Part shown: piece by piece, positions 1-6,412 of the stretch
How the letters are laid out: the number at the start of each line of letters is the position of its first letter
Position numbering within the stretch: the stretch's first letter is position 1
Assembly (NCBI GenBank): GCA_903902945.1
Contig: CAIUWU010000204.1
Span: forward strand, 1 to 10,771
From: an uncultured Pseudomonadota bacterium
Lineage (GTDB): Bacteria > Pseudomonadota > Gammaproteobacteria > Methylococcales > Methylomonadaceae
Direction: 5' to 3'
Length of the DNA stretch: 10,771 bases
Notes under the pieces: model-generated
Told to the model about the DNA's origin: nothing
What the model saw: only the letters and a program-made list of their open reading frames with translations
Database searches by the model: none
Translations under genes and position numbers: made by a program

Positions 1-1
1 A

Positions 2-85
2 AAATGGAAGATGCCTCTCCATGATTGGAAGGCTGCATTGAATCGATTTAACATCCAGTTTAATGACAGGATGCTGAATCTCTAA
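2..85 (+). pseudogene. IS256-family (Mutator-type) transposase, C-terminal end; runs off the window
   Basis: Reading from base 2 in frame gives KWKMPLHDWKAALNRF and then NIQFNDRMLNL before a TAA stop at 83-85. The pattern of a KW.MP start, a Trp about six residues later, and an N-x-F/I-x-F tail is what IS256-family DDE transposases show at their extreme C-terminus. The start lies outside the window, so I cannot tell whether the gene is intact. It is labelled a pseudogene because everything around it is degraded; it may simply be partial. Confidence 0.55.
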
Positions 86-93
86 CAAACTCC

Positions 94-119
94 GTTTACA
101 CAAAATCTAGGACACCCTC
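94..119 (+). repeat. Terminal inverted repeat of the IS256-type element
   Basis: The 26-base segment starts 9 bases after the transposase stop. It has the GTTTACACAAAAT core commonly seen at IS256-family ends. Its mate would be beyond the left edge of the window. The 58 bases after it (120-177) carry no gene that I can see. Confidence 0.5.
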
Positions 120-177
120 ACCATTGAATATCAATGTACAGGAACAGGGATTTCCAATGAGCGTAATTGACGTCTAA

Positions 178-362
178 CAGGCTGGTGAAAAACTCCCAAA
201 GCCAAGTAATCTAAGACCGATATATGCAGTTAGCGGGTAAAATAAGTTACCTAAAATTGGAGCCTTTCAATGCGCGGACACGATGCCATTGAAAACAACT
301 GGTTCAGCTATGTCAGTCTAGAAGACCGCATACCCAAACAGCATCCGTTACGTCACTTAACG
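178..362 (+). mobile_element. 5' end of an IS5/IS1182-like insertion sequence (truncated)
   Basis: The segment opens with CAGGCTGGTGAAAAACTCC. This resembles the CAGGCTGCTGAAAAA-type inverted repeats common on IS5/IS1182-like elements. It continues through a short leader into the transposase start at 270. Homology to the transposase stops at about 354-365, where the reverse-strand methylase fragment takes over. Only the left end remains, so the element is dead and marks a deletion junction. The exact left boundary is inferred from the repeat alone. Confidence 0.5.
270..362 (+). pseudogene. IS5/IS1182-like transposase, N-terminal fragment
   Basis: The ATG at 270 has GGAG at 259-262 as a ribosome site. 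The first 30 residues include MRG..., then FSYVSLEDRIP and HPLR, the N-terminal signature of transposases that begin MRG...FSY.S.E.R.P..HPLR. After HPLRHL the reading frame (open to base 593) is only the complement of the methylase fragment and has no transposase character. The catalytic DDE domain is absent, so the gene is non-functional. Confidence 0.6.
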
Positions 363-907
363 TTACTCGCATACCGATCATCGCGGAGCAAGCGCAATAC
401 CCGCCCGTTGGTGACGATGCCATACAGCTCGTCATGTAAGTTGAGATATTCCTGCACCAAACCGTGCGCGGACATGCGTAGTGTGCCGATGTGGGTGCGT
501 TCGGGTTTTTTATCCAGGCCAGCCGGTTCGCGGCAACCGATGATATGCAAAGGAGTTTGGGCGCGATTGACGACGCGATGGGAAATGGCGTAGGTCTTGC
601 CGTTGAGTTCGGCGGCTTTGGGCTGGTATTCCAGTTGATAACCGAGCAAGCCAAATAGCGGCACCATCCAGAGGTTACGGATTTCGGTGGTGGCGGGACT
701 ATCGGTTTTTACGGTTTCGAGTTTACGTTGAAATATCCGCCGGTAATCTTGCGCATCGGCCCAGGCGCGGGCGATTTCATCTTTAACTTTGGCGCCGCTA
801 TCCAGGCCAAAATCGGCGGGGCGTTGGCCGATGGTATCGTCGTGCAAGCCTTCGAGTATATCGGGCGACAGGATGGCGCCTTCGATGCGGATGCTGGGGT
901 AGTTCAT
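353..907 (-). pseudogene. Eco57I-like restriction-modification DNA methylase, N-terminal fragment
   Basis: The 184-residue reading frame starts at the ATG at 907-905 with MNYPSIRIEGAILSPDILEG. It continues through GQRPADFGLD, VKDEIARAWADAQDYRRIFQ, a WMVPLFGLLGY segment, KTYAISHRV, and LVQEYLN...YGIVTNGRVLRLLRD. I recognise this as the start of large (about 1000 residues or more) Eco57I-type DNA methylases of defence loci; the sequence does not prove which system. It stops at 353 exactly where the IS5-like remnant begins. The SAM-binding and NPPY catalytic motifs, expected further on, are missing, so it cannot methylate DNA. It lies 53 bases downstream of vapC on the same strand. The start is intact, and the loss is at the C-terminal side by IS-associated deletion. 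Confidence 0.6.
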
Positions 908-960
908 GTCTTATGAATCCGTGTGTTGTCCTTGATGCGGGTATCCTTCGAACCGCATGA

Positions 961-1347
961 TTACTTTGCGCCAATATCTGTTTGAGAGAAATCGTTGCCT
1001 TTGAACAAAATTGGTTTGTTGAGATGCTTGGCCAGTGCATAGCTACAGCAATCGCCAAAATTTAGCTTGGCGGGATGGCGGCCTTTGCCATATTCTCGCC
1101 AGGCTGTTCGCGCTAGGATCGCTTGCGCATGATCAAACTCAACGATGGTTGGGGCTAATTCTTCCAGTAATTCATCTAGTTTTTCAGCGCCTGCGTTGCC
1201 TTTTTTGTATTCAATGACCATTGCTGTTTCCACCAAGCTAACAGCGCTCAGGTAAAGAACATCAGCTTCGATGATTTGATTCAATAATTGCTCTGCGTCT
1301 GGCTCCATTAGCAAAACAGCAATCAGGACGGATGAATCAACCACCAT
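961..1347 (-). CDS. vapC: Type II toxin, PIN-domain ribonuclease (VapC family)
   Basis: This 128-residue protein has the size and layout of VapC toxins, Mg-dependent RNases that cut tRNA or rRNA when freed from their antitoxin. The acidic PIN residues are visible: D4 in MVVDSSVLIAVL, E40 in SAVSLVETA, D99 in NFGDCCSYALAK, and D119 in FKGNDF. The sequence RHPAKLNFGD is typical of VapC before the third acidic residue. The ATG (1347-1345) overlaps the stop of the upstream antitoxin by one base (TGATG), which implies translational coupling. All catalytic positions are present, so it may be active, although its surroundings are decayed. The RNA target cannot be inferred. Confidence 0.88.
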   Translation of the reverse strand: MVVDSSVLIAVLLMEPDAEQLLNQIIEADVLYLSAVSLVETAMVIEYKKGNAGAEKLDELLEELAPTIVEFDHAQAILARTAWREYGKGRHPAKLNFGDCCSYALAKHLNKPILFKGNDFSQTDIGAK

Positions 1348-1607
1348 CAGTCATTGCCCCACAGGCCGAATTCGCTTTGCTCATAGCCAAGGATGTGATC
1401 TGGCGTGTGATCGTCCAAAGTTGGCAAGCTGGCACACTCTTTTGCAATACGCATTAACTTGTGTTTTTTTTGCAACTTTTCTGCATTTTTGGATTGGGTC
1501 AATCCATCGATGGCAATGTCGTCGATGAGGATTTCCTTGTGCTCGGAAATAATTGCCAGCAGATGATCAACGTAAACATCTTTGAGCTTGATTTGAATGG
1601 TAGTCAT
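1347..1607 (-). CDS. vapB: Type II antitoxin, VapB-like
   Basis: This 86-residue protein lies directly upstream of and overlaps vapC, the usual antitoxin position. It starts MTTIQIKLKD at the ATG at 1607-1605. The N-terminal half (VYVDHLLAIISEHKEILIDDI) does not clearly match the AbrB or ribbon-helix-helix folds. The C-terminal half, after a basic patch (KLQKKHKLMR), ends ILGYEQSEFGLWGND, which looks like the extended tail that wraps the PIN toxin in VapBC complexes. Antitoxins of this pair normally repress their own promoter, but I see no clear operator. Its ATG overlaps the stop of a broken AbrB-type reading frame (ATGA). Function is assigned mainly from position. Confidence 0.75.
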   Translation of the reverse strand: MTTIQIKLKDVYVDHLLAIISEHKEILIDDIAIDGLTQSKNAEKLQKKHKLMRIAKECASLPTLDDHTPDHILGYEQSEFGLWGND

Positions 1608-1790
1608 GTTGATGATTCCTTTAATACGACGTTGACACCGTCAAAATTCGTTAAATGCCTTTCACCAGGCTGTTTGCAAACCAATAGACCATAGCCATCT
1701 TCAGGGCGTGTCGGTTGGAAACGCTGTTTTATTTCAAATCTCTATTAGTAACTTGATTTCGCCTCGTTCAGAAACCGTTACTGTAGGCAT
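1604..1790 (-). pseudogene. AbrB/MazE-type antitoxin, broken by deletion and frameshift
   Basis: On the minus strand, an ATG at 1790-1788 starts MPTVTVSERGEIKLLIEI and hits TGA at 1736-1734. This is the swapped-hairpin N-terminus of AbrB-type antitoxins (TVSERGxIxLPxEI). In the next frame, from about 1741, comes KQRFQPTRPEDGYGLLVCKQ, then PGERHLTNFDGV. That resembles the C-terminal toxin-binding tail of such antitoxins and ends at TGA 1606-1604, inside the vapB start codon. Together the pieces make about 62 residues, shorter than the usual 75-90. So a middle section appears lost along with the reading frame. Family assignment is by eye. Confidence 0.45.
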
Positions 1791-1821
1791 CGAATTGCCT
1801 TCAAACATTTTATTGAGCGAT

Positions 1822-1972
1822 TCAGTATGCAAGCGGCTCAGGCCAGAGCTTACCTTCTCTTAACTCGTTTTCTACATGCTGCTTAATGTCGTCATCGGCG
1901 ATATTTAGAAAGGCTACTTATGTAATTAGCATAGTCTTCGACAATACAAGCATGCGTTTGAAAGATGTTCAT
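1822..1972 (-). pseudogene. Large DEAD/DEAH-box helicase, N-terminal fragment with a frameshift
   Basis: From the ATG at 1972-1970 the minus strand reads MNIFQTHACIVEDYANYISS. One extra C near 1912-1914 shifts the frame; skipping it gives FLNIADDDIKQHVENEL followed by REGKLWPEPL. A stop follows at 1824-1822. The pattern F..H..v..dY..Y..SF..I.D..I...v..eL..G.LWPEPL is one I associate with the extreme N-terminus of very large (over 1500 residues) DEAD/DEAH helicases of defence loci, some with a DUF1998 tail. The helicase motifs themselves are gone. Finding it upstream of a methylase of the kind often paired with such helicases strengthens the call. It is certainly non-functional. Confidence 0.5.
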
Positions 1973-2166
1973 GGACTGTGACTATCCGTATCGGGTTAAC
2001 TATTCATAGCTCATGATTGTCTCAATAGGGTATCTGTGATGCAAACGGTCAAAGTTAAATCACTAATGTACATTCGTCCAAGCAGGCAATTTATCATCGT
2101 TTTAACGGTGGTTCATAGGGCTGTAGGTCAGAACGAAAATTGGCTAGCCACAAACCTAGAAAACGG

Positions 2167-2183
2167 CCCGCTTGACGAGCGGG
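2167..2183 (-). terminator. Rho-independent terminator-like hairpin
   Basis: CCCGCT TGACG AGCGGG forms a perfect 6-bp GC-rich stem with a 5-base loop. On the minus strand it is followed by ccgTTTTc and sits 10 bases past the TAG of the short gene tail ending at 2194, the right place for a terminator of that gene. On the plus strand the stem extends by a G-U and a G-C pair, but the following bases (ctcttc) are less U-rich. It may work in both directions. Confidence 0.5.
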
Positions 2184-2193
2184 TCTCTTCAGA

Positions 2194-2268
2194 CTACTTC
2201 ATAATCGACATCGAAGGCTTATGGTGCTGGATATTGCCGTAGTTGTCGGTCCGATAAATCTTGTCGAC
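2194..2268 (-). pseudogene. C-terminal remnant of a small protein with a KIYRTDxYGNIQxHKPS motif
   Basis: The last 25 minus-strand codons before TAG (2196-2194) read VDKIYRTDNYGNIQHHKPS followed by MSIMK. I recall repeated units of the kind IY.TD.YGN.QYHKPS in small bacterial proteins of unknown function, so this may be the last repeat of one. The homology ends near 2268, where the plus-strand VapC tail begins, and a terminator-like hairpin follows the stop. Function is unknown and the family match is from memory. Confidence 0.35.
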
Positions 2269-2270
2269 CT

Positions 2271-2408
2271 GATGTTGCCACTGATCTTCGTGGCGCCAAT
2301 GATCTCCAGATTGCCTACCGTGCCCTGGCCGAAAACCCCACACGGGTAACTCACAATCTGCGAGAATTTGAACGCATTGAACCAGCCTGTACCACATTCC
2401 GATCTTAA
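2271..2408 (+). pseudogene. VapC-type (PIN domain) toxin, C-terminal remnant
   Basis: In the frame from 2271 to TAA 2406-2408 the plus strand reads GANDLQIAYRALAENPTRV followed by THNLREFERI. The combination of a G-x-N/Y-D-L-x-I-A-x-x-A segment with T-x-N-x-REF-x-R-I is the hallmark C-terminal end of FitB/VapC-type PIN toxins, covering the third acidic residue (the D of GAND) and the REF element. The first two acidic residues and the whole N-terminal half are missing. Codons before GAND do not look like VapC. It has no antitoxin partner. It differs from the intact vapC at 961-1347 and lies on the other strand. Confidence 0.55.
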
Positions 2409-2450
2409 ATTGTCACTTGATATCCACACCAACTGTCAGCAAACTGTCAC
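2408..2450 (+). promoter_or_regulatory. Three phased AAYTGTCA repeats upstream of the aas promoter
   Basis: AATTGTCA at 2408-2415, AACTGTCA at 2431-2438 and AACTGTCA at 2442-2449 are direct repeats on the same strand. Start-to-start distances are 23 and 11 bases, close to two and one helical turns. They lie just upstream of the predicted -35 box at 2461, where an activator would sit. The binding protein is unknown. The repeats are short, so chance cannot be excluded. Confidence 0.4.
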
Positions 2451-2460
2451 AAAAAAACAA

Positions 2461-2489
2461 TTGAACCATGTTTAATTTATCTTTATAGT
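2461..2489 (+). promoter_or_regulatory. Sigma-70-type promoter for aas-lplT
   Basis: TTGAAC at 2461-2466 and TATAGT at 2484-2489 are separated by 17 bases, a near-consensus -35/-10 pair. Transcription would begin near 2496, leaving about 40 bases of leader before the aas ATG at 2536. Nothing else upstream reads into aas, so this is the likely operon promoter. Confidence 0.6.
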
Positions 2490-2535
2490 GCCGTCTACTT
2501 TGTGATTTTAAGTGGGCGCTGGGGAGAAAAATCAA

Positions 2536-4698
2536 ATGCTTAAACTGTTGTTGCGCGGCTTGTTGACGCTGCTTTATCGGGTTGAAGTCAGGGGTATGGA
2601 AAATTACCGGCAAGCCGGTAAACGGGTATTGATCATTGCCAACCACAATTCCTTTCTCGATCCCCTGCTGCTGGGCGTGTTTTTGCCGGATGACATTACC
2701 TTTGCCATCGACACCCAGATTTCCCAACGCTGGTGGTTAAAGCCTTTTCTGGGTTTATCCAAGGTGTTTCCGATGGATCCTACCCATCCGATTTCACTGA
2801 AAGCGCTGATCCAGCACCTGCAAAACGACACTAAAACCGTGATTTTCCCGGAAGGCCGGATTACGGTAACCGGCTCGCTGATGAAAATCTACGACGGCAC
2901 CGGGATGGTGGCTGATAAATCGGGCGCAACTTTATTACCAGTCCGCCTCGACGGCACCGAATACAGCCGGTTTTCCAAACTGCAAAACAAGGTCCGGCTG
3001 CGCTGGTTTCCGAAAATTATTCTGCATATCCTGCCACCGACCCAAATCGCCACTCACGGCGATGTCACCGGCAAAGCCCGCCGCAAACACAGTGGCCAAA
3101 TTCTGCATGACATCATGACCGAGATGATGTTTGCCACCAGTCATTATCAGCAAAGCATTTTTTCTGCATTACTCGAAGCCCGTAGGATTCATGGCGGTAA
3201 GCATACGGTTGCCGAAGATATGGAGCGCAAACCGCTCAGTTATGACCGTCTGATCATCGGCAGCATTGTGCTGGGCAAACGCCTGCAAGCACTGAGTCAC
3301 AGCAATCAGAATATTGGCGTGATGCTACCGAATTCCTGCAAAACCCTGATCGTTGTGCTGGCACTGCAACTCTATAAACGGGTGCCGGCAATGCTTAATT
3401 TCTCGACCGGAGCCGCCGGTATGCTGTCAGCCTGTCGGCTGGCGGAAATTAGCACGGTGCTGACTTCGCGTAAATTTATCGAACTGGCGCATCTGGAAGC
3501 CGAAGCGCAAAGCCTCAGCGAACAGATCAATCTGGTGTATCTGGAAGACATTGGCGCCGCGATTACCAGCAGCGACAAATTCATCGCCTGGTTGCAGGCT
3601 AAAACTGCGGCTTTCTGGTATCGCGATCAGTCTAGTCGTGGCGATGATGCCGCCGTGGTGTTGTTTACTTCGGGTTCGGAAGGTACCCCCAAAGGCGTGG
3701 TACTGTCGCATAGCAATGTGCTGGCCAATCATAAACAAATCAAATCGCGGATCGACTTTACTCCGCAGGATGTGGTGCTGAATTTTCTGCCAATGTTTCA
3801 TTCGTTCGGTTTCACCGTTGCTACTTTGCTACCGGTACTGAATGGCATGACCAGCTTTTTCTATCCCTCGCCACTGCACTATACGGTGATACCGGAAATC
3901 GCCTATCAGATCGGCGCGACCATCATGTTCGGTACCAACACCTTTTTTACCGCGTACGCCAAGAAAGCCAATCCCTACGACTTTCACACCCTGCGTTATG
4001 TGGTCGCTGGCGCCGAAAAACTACAGGAAAACACCCGAGCGGCCTGGTTCGATAAATTCGGCATCCGCATTTTGGAAGGCTACGGTGCTACCGAAACCGG
4101 ACCGGTAACCTCGGTGAATACGCCGATGGATTACAAAGCCGGCAGTGTAGGCCGGTTTTTACCGCACATGCTGCATCATCTGGAACCGGTTCCCGGCATA
4201 GCCGTGGGCGGCAAGCTGCATGTTGCTGGCCCTAACATCATGAAAGGCTATTTGCTGGCAAATCAGCCCGGGGTGCTGGTGCCAACCGCCTCGGAACGTT
4301 ATGGCGAGGGCTGGTATGACACCGGTGACATCGTCGAAGTCGATGAAGATGGTTTTATTCATATCAAGGGCCGTAGTAAGCGTTTTGCCAAAATTAGCGG
4401 TGAAATGGTTTCACTGACGGCGGTTGAACAACTGGCGATACAAACTTGGCCGGATGCGCATCATGTGGTGGTCAGCGTACCGGATGCCCGCAAAGGCGAA
4501 CAAATCATTCTGTTGACCACTCAGCATAATGCCCGTGCCAGACAGCTGGCCGAAACCTGTCCCGGTGTGGCAACAATACTGCTGCCGCGTAAAGTGCTGA
4601 TCATCGACAAGCTGCCGTTACTGGCCAGCGGTAAAACCGACTACAGTGCCGCAACCCGTCTGGCAGCTGAACTAATCACGGATCACCACGATGACTAA
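2536..4698 (+). CDS. aas: Bifunctional acyl-ACP synthetase / 2-acylglycerophosphoethanolamine acyltransferase
   Basis: Aas re-acylates lysophosphatidylethanolamine at the inner membrane, using fatty acid activated onto ACP by its own ligase half. The protein is 720 residues (E. coli Aas is 719). The N-terminal acyltransferase domain shows NHNSFLD (H37, D42) and FPEGRIT (from 104), followed by GSLMKIYDG. The AMP-forming ligase domain shows the phosphate loop FTSGSEGTPKG (377-387), GYGATETGP (from 515), WYDTGD (D598) and a C-terminal SGKTD lysine (K700). The frame opens at a GTG at 2512, but I choose the ATG at 2536 because GGGGAG (2521-2526) sits 9 bases before it and the E. coli protein starts at the equivalent place. 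It overlaps lplT by 8 bases. Confidence 0.95.
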   Translation: MLKLLLRGLLTLLYRVEVRGMENYRQAGKRVLIIANHNSFLDPLLLGVFLPDDITFAIDTQISQRWWLKPFLGLSKVFPMDPTHPISLKALIQHLQNDTKTVIFPEGRITVTGSLMKIYDGTGMVADKSGATLLPVRLDGTEYSRFSKLQNKVRLRWFPKIILHILPPTQIATHGDVTGKARRKHSGQILHDIMTEMMFATSHYQQSIFSALLEARRIHGGKHTVAEDMERKPLSYDRLIIGSIVLGKRLQALSHSNQNIGVMLPNSCKTLIVVLALQLYKRVPAMLNFSTGAAGMLSACRLAEISTVLTSRKFIELAHLEAEAQSLSEQINLVYLEDIGAAITSSDKFIAWLQAKTAAFWYRDQSSRGDDAAVVLFTSGSEGTPKGVVLSHSNVLANHKQIKSRIDFTPQDVVLNFLPMFHSFGFTVATLLPVLNGMTSFFYPSPLHYTVIPEIAYQIGATIMFGTNTFFTAYAKKANPYDFHTLRYVVAGAEKLQENTRAAWFDKFGIRILEGYGATETGPVTSVNTPMDYKAGSVGRFLPHMLHHLEPVPGIAVGGKLHVAGPNIMKGYLLANQPGVLVPTASERYGEGWYDTGDIVEVDEDGFIHIKGRSKRFAKISGEMVSLTAVEQLAIQTWPDAHHVVVSVPDARKGEQIILLTTQHNARARQLAETCPGVATILLPRKVLIIDKLPLLASGKTDYSAATRLAAELITDHHDD

Positions 4699-5860
4699 AG
4701 CTCTGACACCATTACTGATAGCCCAGTTTTTATCGGCATTTGCCGATAATGCGATTCTGTTCGCGGTCATCGCGATGGTGATGCAATCGGCTAATCCGGC
4801 CAGTTGGTATGTGCCGGCATTGCAAAGCGTATTTCTGGTAGCGTTTGTGGTATGCGCGCCCTGGGTCGGCGATCTGGCCAACCGGGTAGCGAAATCACGC
4901 TTACTGATTATTGCCAATCTGATTAAAGCCAGCGGTGCCGGTTTATTGCTGTTAAAAACCGAACCCTTGCTGGCGTATAGCGTGGTCGGACTGGGTGCTG
5001 CACTCTACAGCCCCGCCAAATACGGCATACTGCCGGAACTGACAGCCGAACATCAGCTGGTAAAAGCCAACAGCTGGATTGAGGGATCGACCATTCTGGC
5101 GATCCTGACCGGCATGGTAGTCGGTGCCAAAGTAGCCGATCATTCGATAGCTCTGGCACTGCAAGGTACGCTGGTGTTATTCAGCATTTCAGCGCTGATG
5201 ACCTTATTTTTACCCGCCACAGCCAGCAAAGCTTCGCCCCAAGGCCTGAAGCTGATGGTTTTCTACCGGGAAACCCGTTATTTTCTGGCGCATCCTCGCT
5301 CCCGGTTTGCGATTTTAAGCGCTTCGCTGTTCTGGGCGGCCGCCGCCTGTGTGCGGGTGATTCTGGTGGCCTGGGCACCGCTGGTGCTGTTATCGCAAAA
5401 CGCCAGCGATATCGCCAATCTGACACTGTTTCTGGCCTTGGGGATTATCGCCGGCTCGGCACTGGCACCCTGGTTGATTCCTTTGCAGCATTTGCGTAAA
5501 AGCCGTTATGCCGCTTATGCGATGGGTGCCCTGATTGTCGATTTGAGCACTTGCCAGCAAATCTGGTCAGCGCAGCTGGTATTGTTTCTGATGGGCTGTG
5601 CCGGTGGTCTGTTCATCGTGCCGATCAATGCCGCGCTGCAAACACTGGGTCAGCAAAGCATAGGCAGCGGCAGTGCGGTAGCGATGCAGAATTTCTTTCA
5701 GAATCTGGCCATGTTGCTGGCCGTGGGTGGTTATGGCTATCTTGCTTCACTGCAGATCAGCCCGGTGCATGCGCTGATCGGGCTGGGGTGCCTGTTGTTG
5801 ATCGCCAGCTGGCTGGTGGTTTTAAATCTGCCAACCGCGAATGAAACTGGCCACCAGTAA
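4691..5860 (+). CDS. lplT: Lysophospholipid transporter LplT (major facilitator superfamily)
   Basis: LplT flips lysophosphatidylethanolamine and related lysophospholipids across the inner membrane to Aas for re-acylation. The 389-residue protein (E. coli about 397) is hydrophobic throughout, consistent with about 12 membrane helices. It begins TPLLIAQFLSAFADNAILFA, matching the LplT start (IVAQFLSAFGDNALLFA). Other shared stretches are VGLGAALYSPAKYGILPEL, LVKANSWIEGSTI, SLFWAAAACVR and GCAGGLFIVPINAALQ. The ATG lies inside the end of aas (8-base overlap), so translation is probably coupled. In E. coli the order is lplT-aas; here it is reversed. Its last 39 bases overlap the convergent tetR-family gene. 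Confidence 0.93.
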   Translation: MTKALTPLLIAQFLSAFADNAILFAVIAMVMQSANPASWYVPALQSVFLVAFVVCAPWVGDLANRVAKSRLLIIANLIKASGAGLLLLKTEPLLAYSVVGLGAALYSPAKYGILPELTAEHQLVKANSWIEGSTILAILTGMVVGAKVADHSIALALQGTLVLFSISALMTLFLPATASKASPQGLKLMVFYRETRYFLAHPRSRFAILSASLFWAAAACVRVILVAWAPLVLLSQNASDIANLTLFLALGIIAGSALAPWLIPLQHLRKSRYAAYAMGALIVDLSTCQQIWSAQLVLFLMGCAGGLFIVPINAALQTLGQQSIGSGSAVAMQNFFQNLAMLLAVGGYGYLASLQISPVHALIGLGCLLLIASWLVVLNLPTANETGHQ

Positions 5861-6412
5861 ATCGACTGCCTGCCTGCTATCGCTAATACCGGCTCGACCC
5901 AGACTGCCGTTCAGATAAAGCACACAAATACCATGTACTCCGCTCCATAAGGCCCGGGCAGCAAGCGCAATATCGGCATCACCGGCCTGTGGTTTGAGCT
6001 GTCTGAACTGACTTTCAACCGGACCAAACAGCTGCTCGATTTTTTGCCGGTAGGTTTCCGGCATCTCATGGGACAAGTCGGTATTATCAAAGACAAACTG
6101 CCAACGATTGAAATGCTGCCGGGCAAAACTCAGATACTGATCGGCCAGCAGCACCAATTGCTGTTCGGGATTATTTTCGGCATCGGGCTGCAATTGGCTG
6201 GCCAGATCGTCGAGCGTACGCAGTTTGATATGGGTTATCAGATCGTGCATATTGGCAAACACCATATAAATACTGCCGACGGTATAGCCAATATCGACCG
6301 CAATTTTGCGGACTGTCAGCGCATTGACACCATGCTTTACCACAATCGCCTCTGCCGCATTCAGAACCATTTCCTTGATCTGCTCTTGACTGTGTTCACT
6401 TCGTCTAGCCAT
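5822..6412 (-). CDS. TetR/AcrR-family transcriptional repressor
   Basis: The 196-residue protein has the TetR layout. The N-terminal three-helix DNA-binding domain spans roughly residues 8-57, with helix-turn-helix text LTVRKIAVDIGYTVGSIYMV followed by F.NMHDL. A helical ligand-binding domain follows. The C-terminal ALWSGVHGICVLYLNGSL resembles the WHG-type (TetR_C_33) ligand domain. The ATG at 6412-6410 has AGAGGGA (6416-6422, minus strand) at good spacing. It is convergent with lplT, overlapping it by 39 bases, and divergent from the Nudix gene across 66 bases. Such repressors commonly control themselves and a divergent neighbour, so the Nudix gene is a plausible target. The ligand is unknown. 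Confidence 0.85.
   Translation of the reverse strand: MARRSEHSQEQIKEMVLNAAEAIVVKHGVNALTVRKIAVDIGYTVGSIYMVFANMHDLITHIKLRTLDDLASQLQPDAENNPEQQLVLLADQYLSFARQHFNRWQFVFDNTDLSHEMPETYRQKIEQLFGPVESQFRQLKPQAGDADIALAARALWSGVHGICVLYLNGSLGRAGISDSRQAVDLLVASFIRGWQI

Larger units (their letters stand above)
1..119 (+). mobile_element. 3' end of an IS256-family insertion sequence (remnant)
   Basis: The left edge of the window holds the last 27 codons of a transposase and, 8 bases after its stop, a terminal repeat at 94-119 reading gtttacacaaaat followed by ctaggacaccctc. Ends of the form GTTTACACAAAAT...GGACA are typical of IS256-family elements, and the transposase tail agrees. How much of the element lies to the left cannot be seen. 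The repeat gives the likely right boundary at about base 119. Confidence 0.6.
1973..2407. other. Gene-poor debris region between the island ruin and aas
   Basis: No intact gene is visible here. The short open frames (for example 2036-2242 on the plus strand) have no recognisable domain or ribosome site. What can be supported is a terminator-like hairpin at 2167-2183, a short gene tail on the minus strand ending at 2194, and a VapC tail on the plus strand ending at 2408. Bases 1973-2160 show nothing beyond an A+T-rich, non-coding look. No convincing promoter for the minus-strand helicase fragment was found. Confidence 0.6.

Noticed and set aside
353..593. Continuation of the IS5-like transposase frame to base 593
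   Set aside because: After HPLRHL it is only the complement of the methylase fragment and has no transposase motifs.
2036..2242. Plus-strand 68-residue frame starting MMQTVKVK
   Set aside because: The start faintly recalls a VapB N-terminus, but the rest has no antitoxin pattern and it runs over the terminator-like hairpin and the minus-strand gene tail.
2512..2535. GTG at 2512 as the aas start
   Set aside because: It would place the GGGGAG ribosome site inside the coding region and add 8 residues absent from E. coli Aas; the ATG at 2536 fits better.
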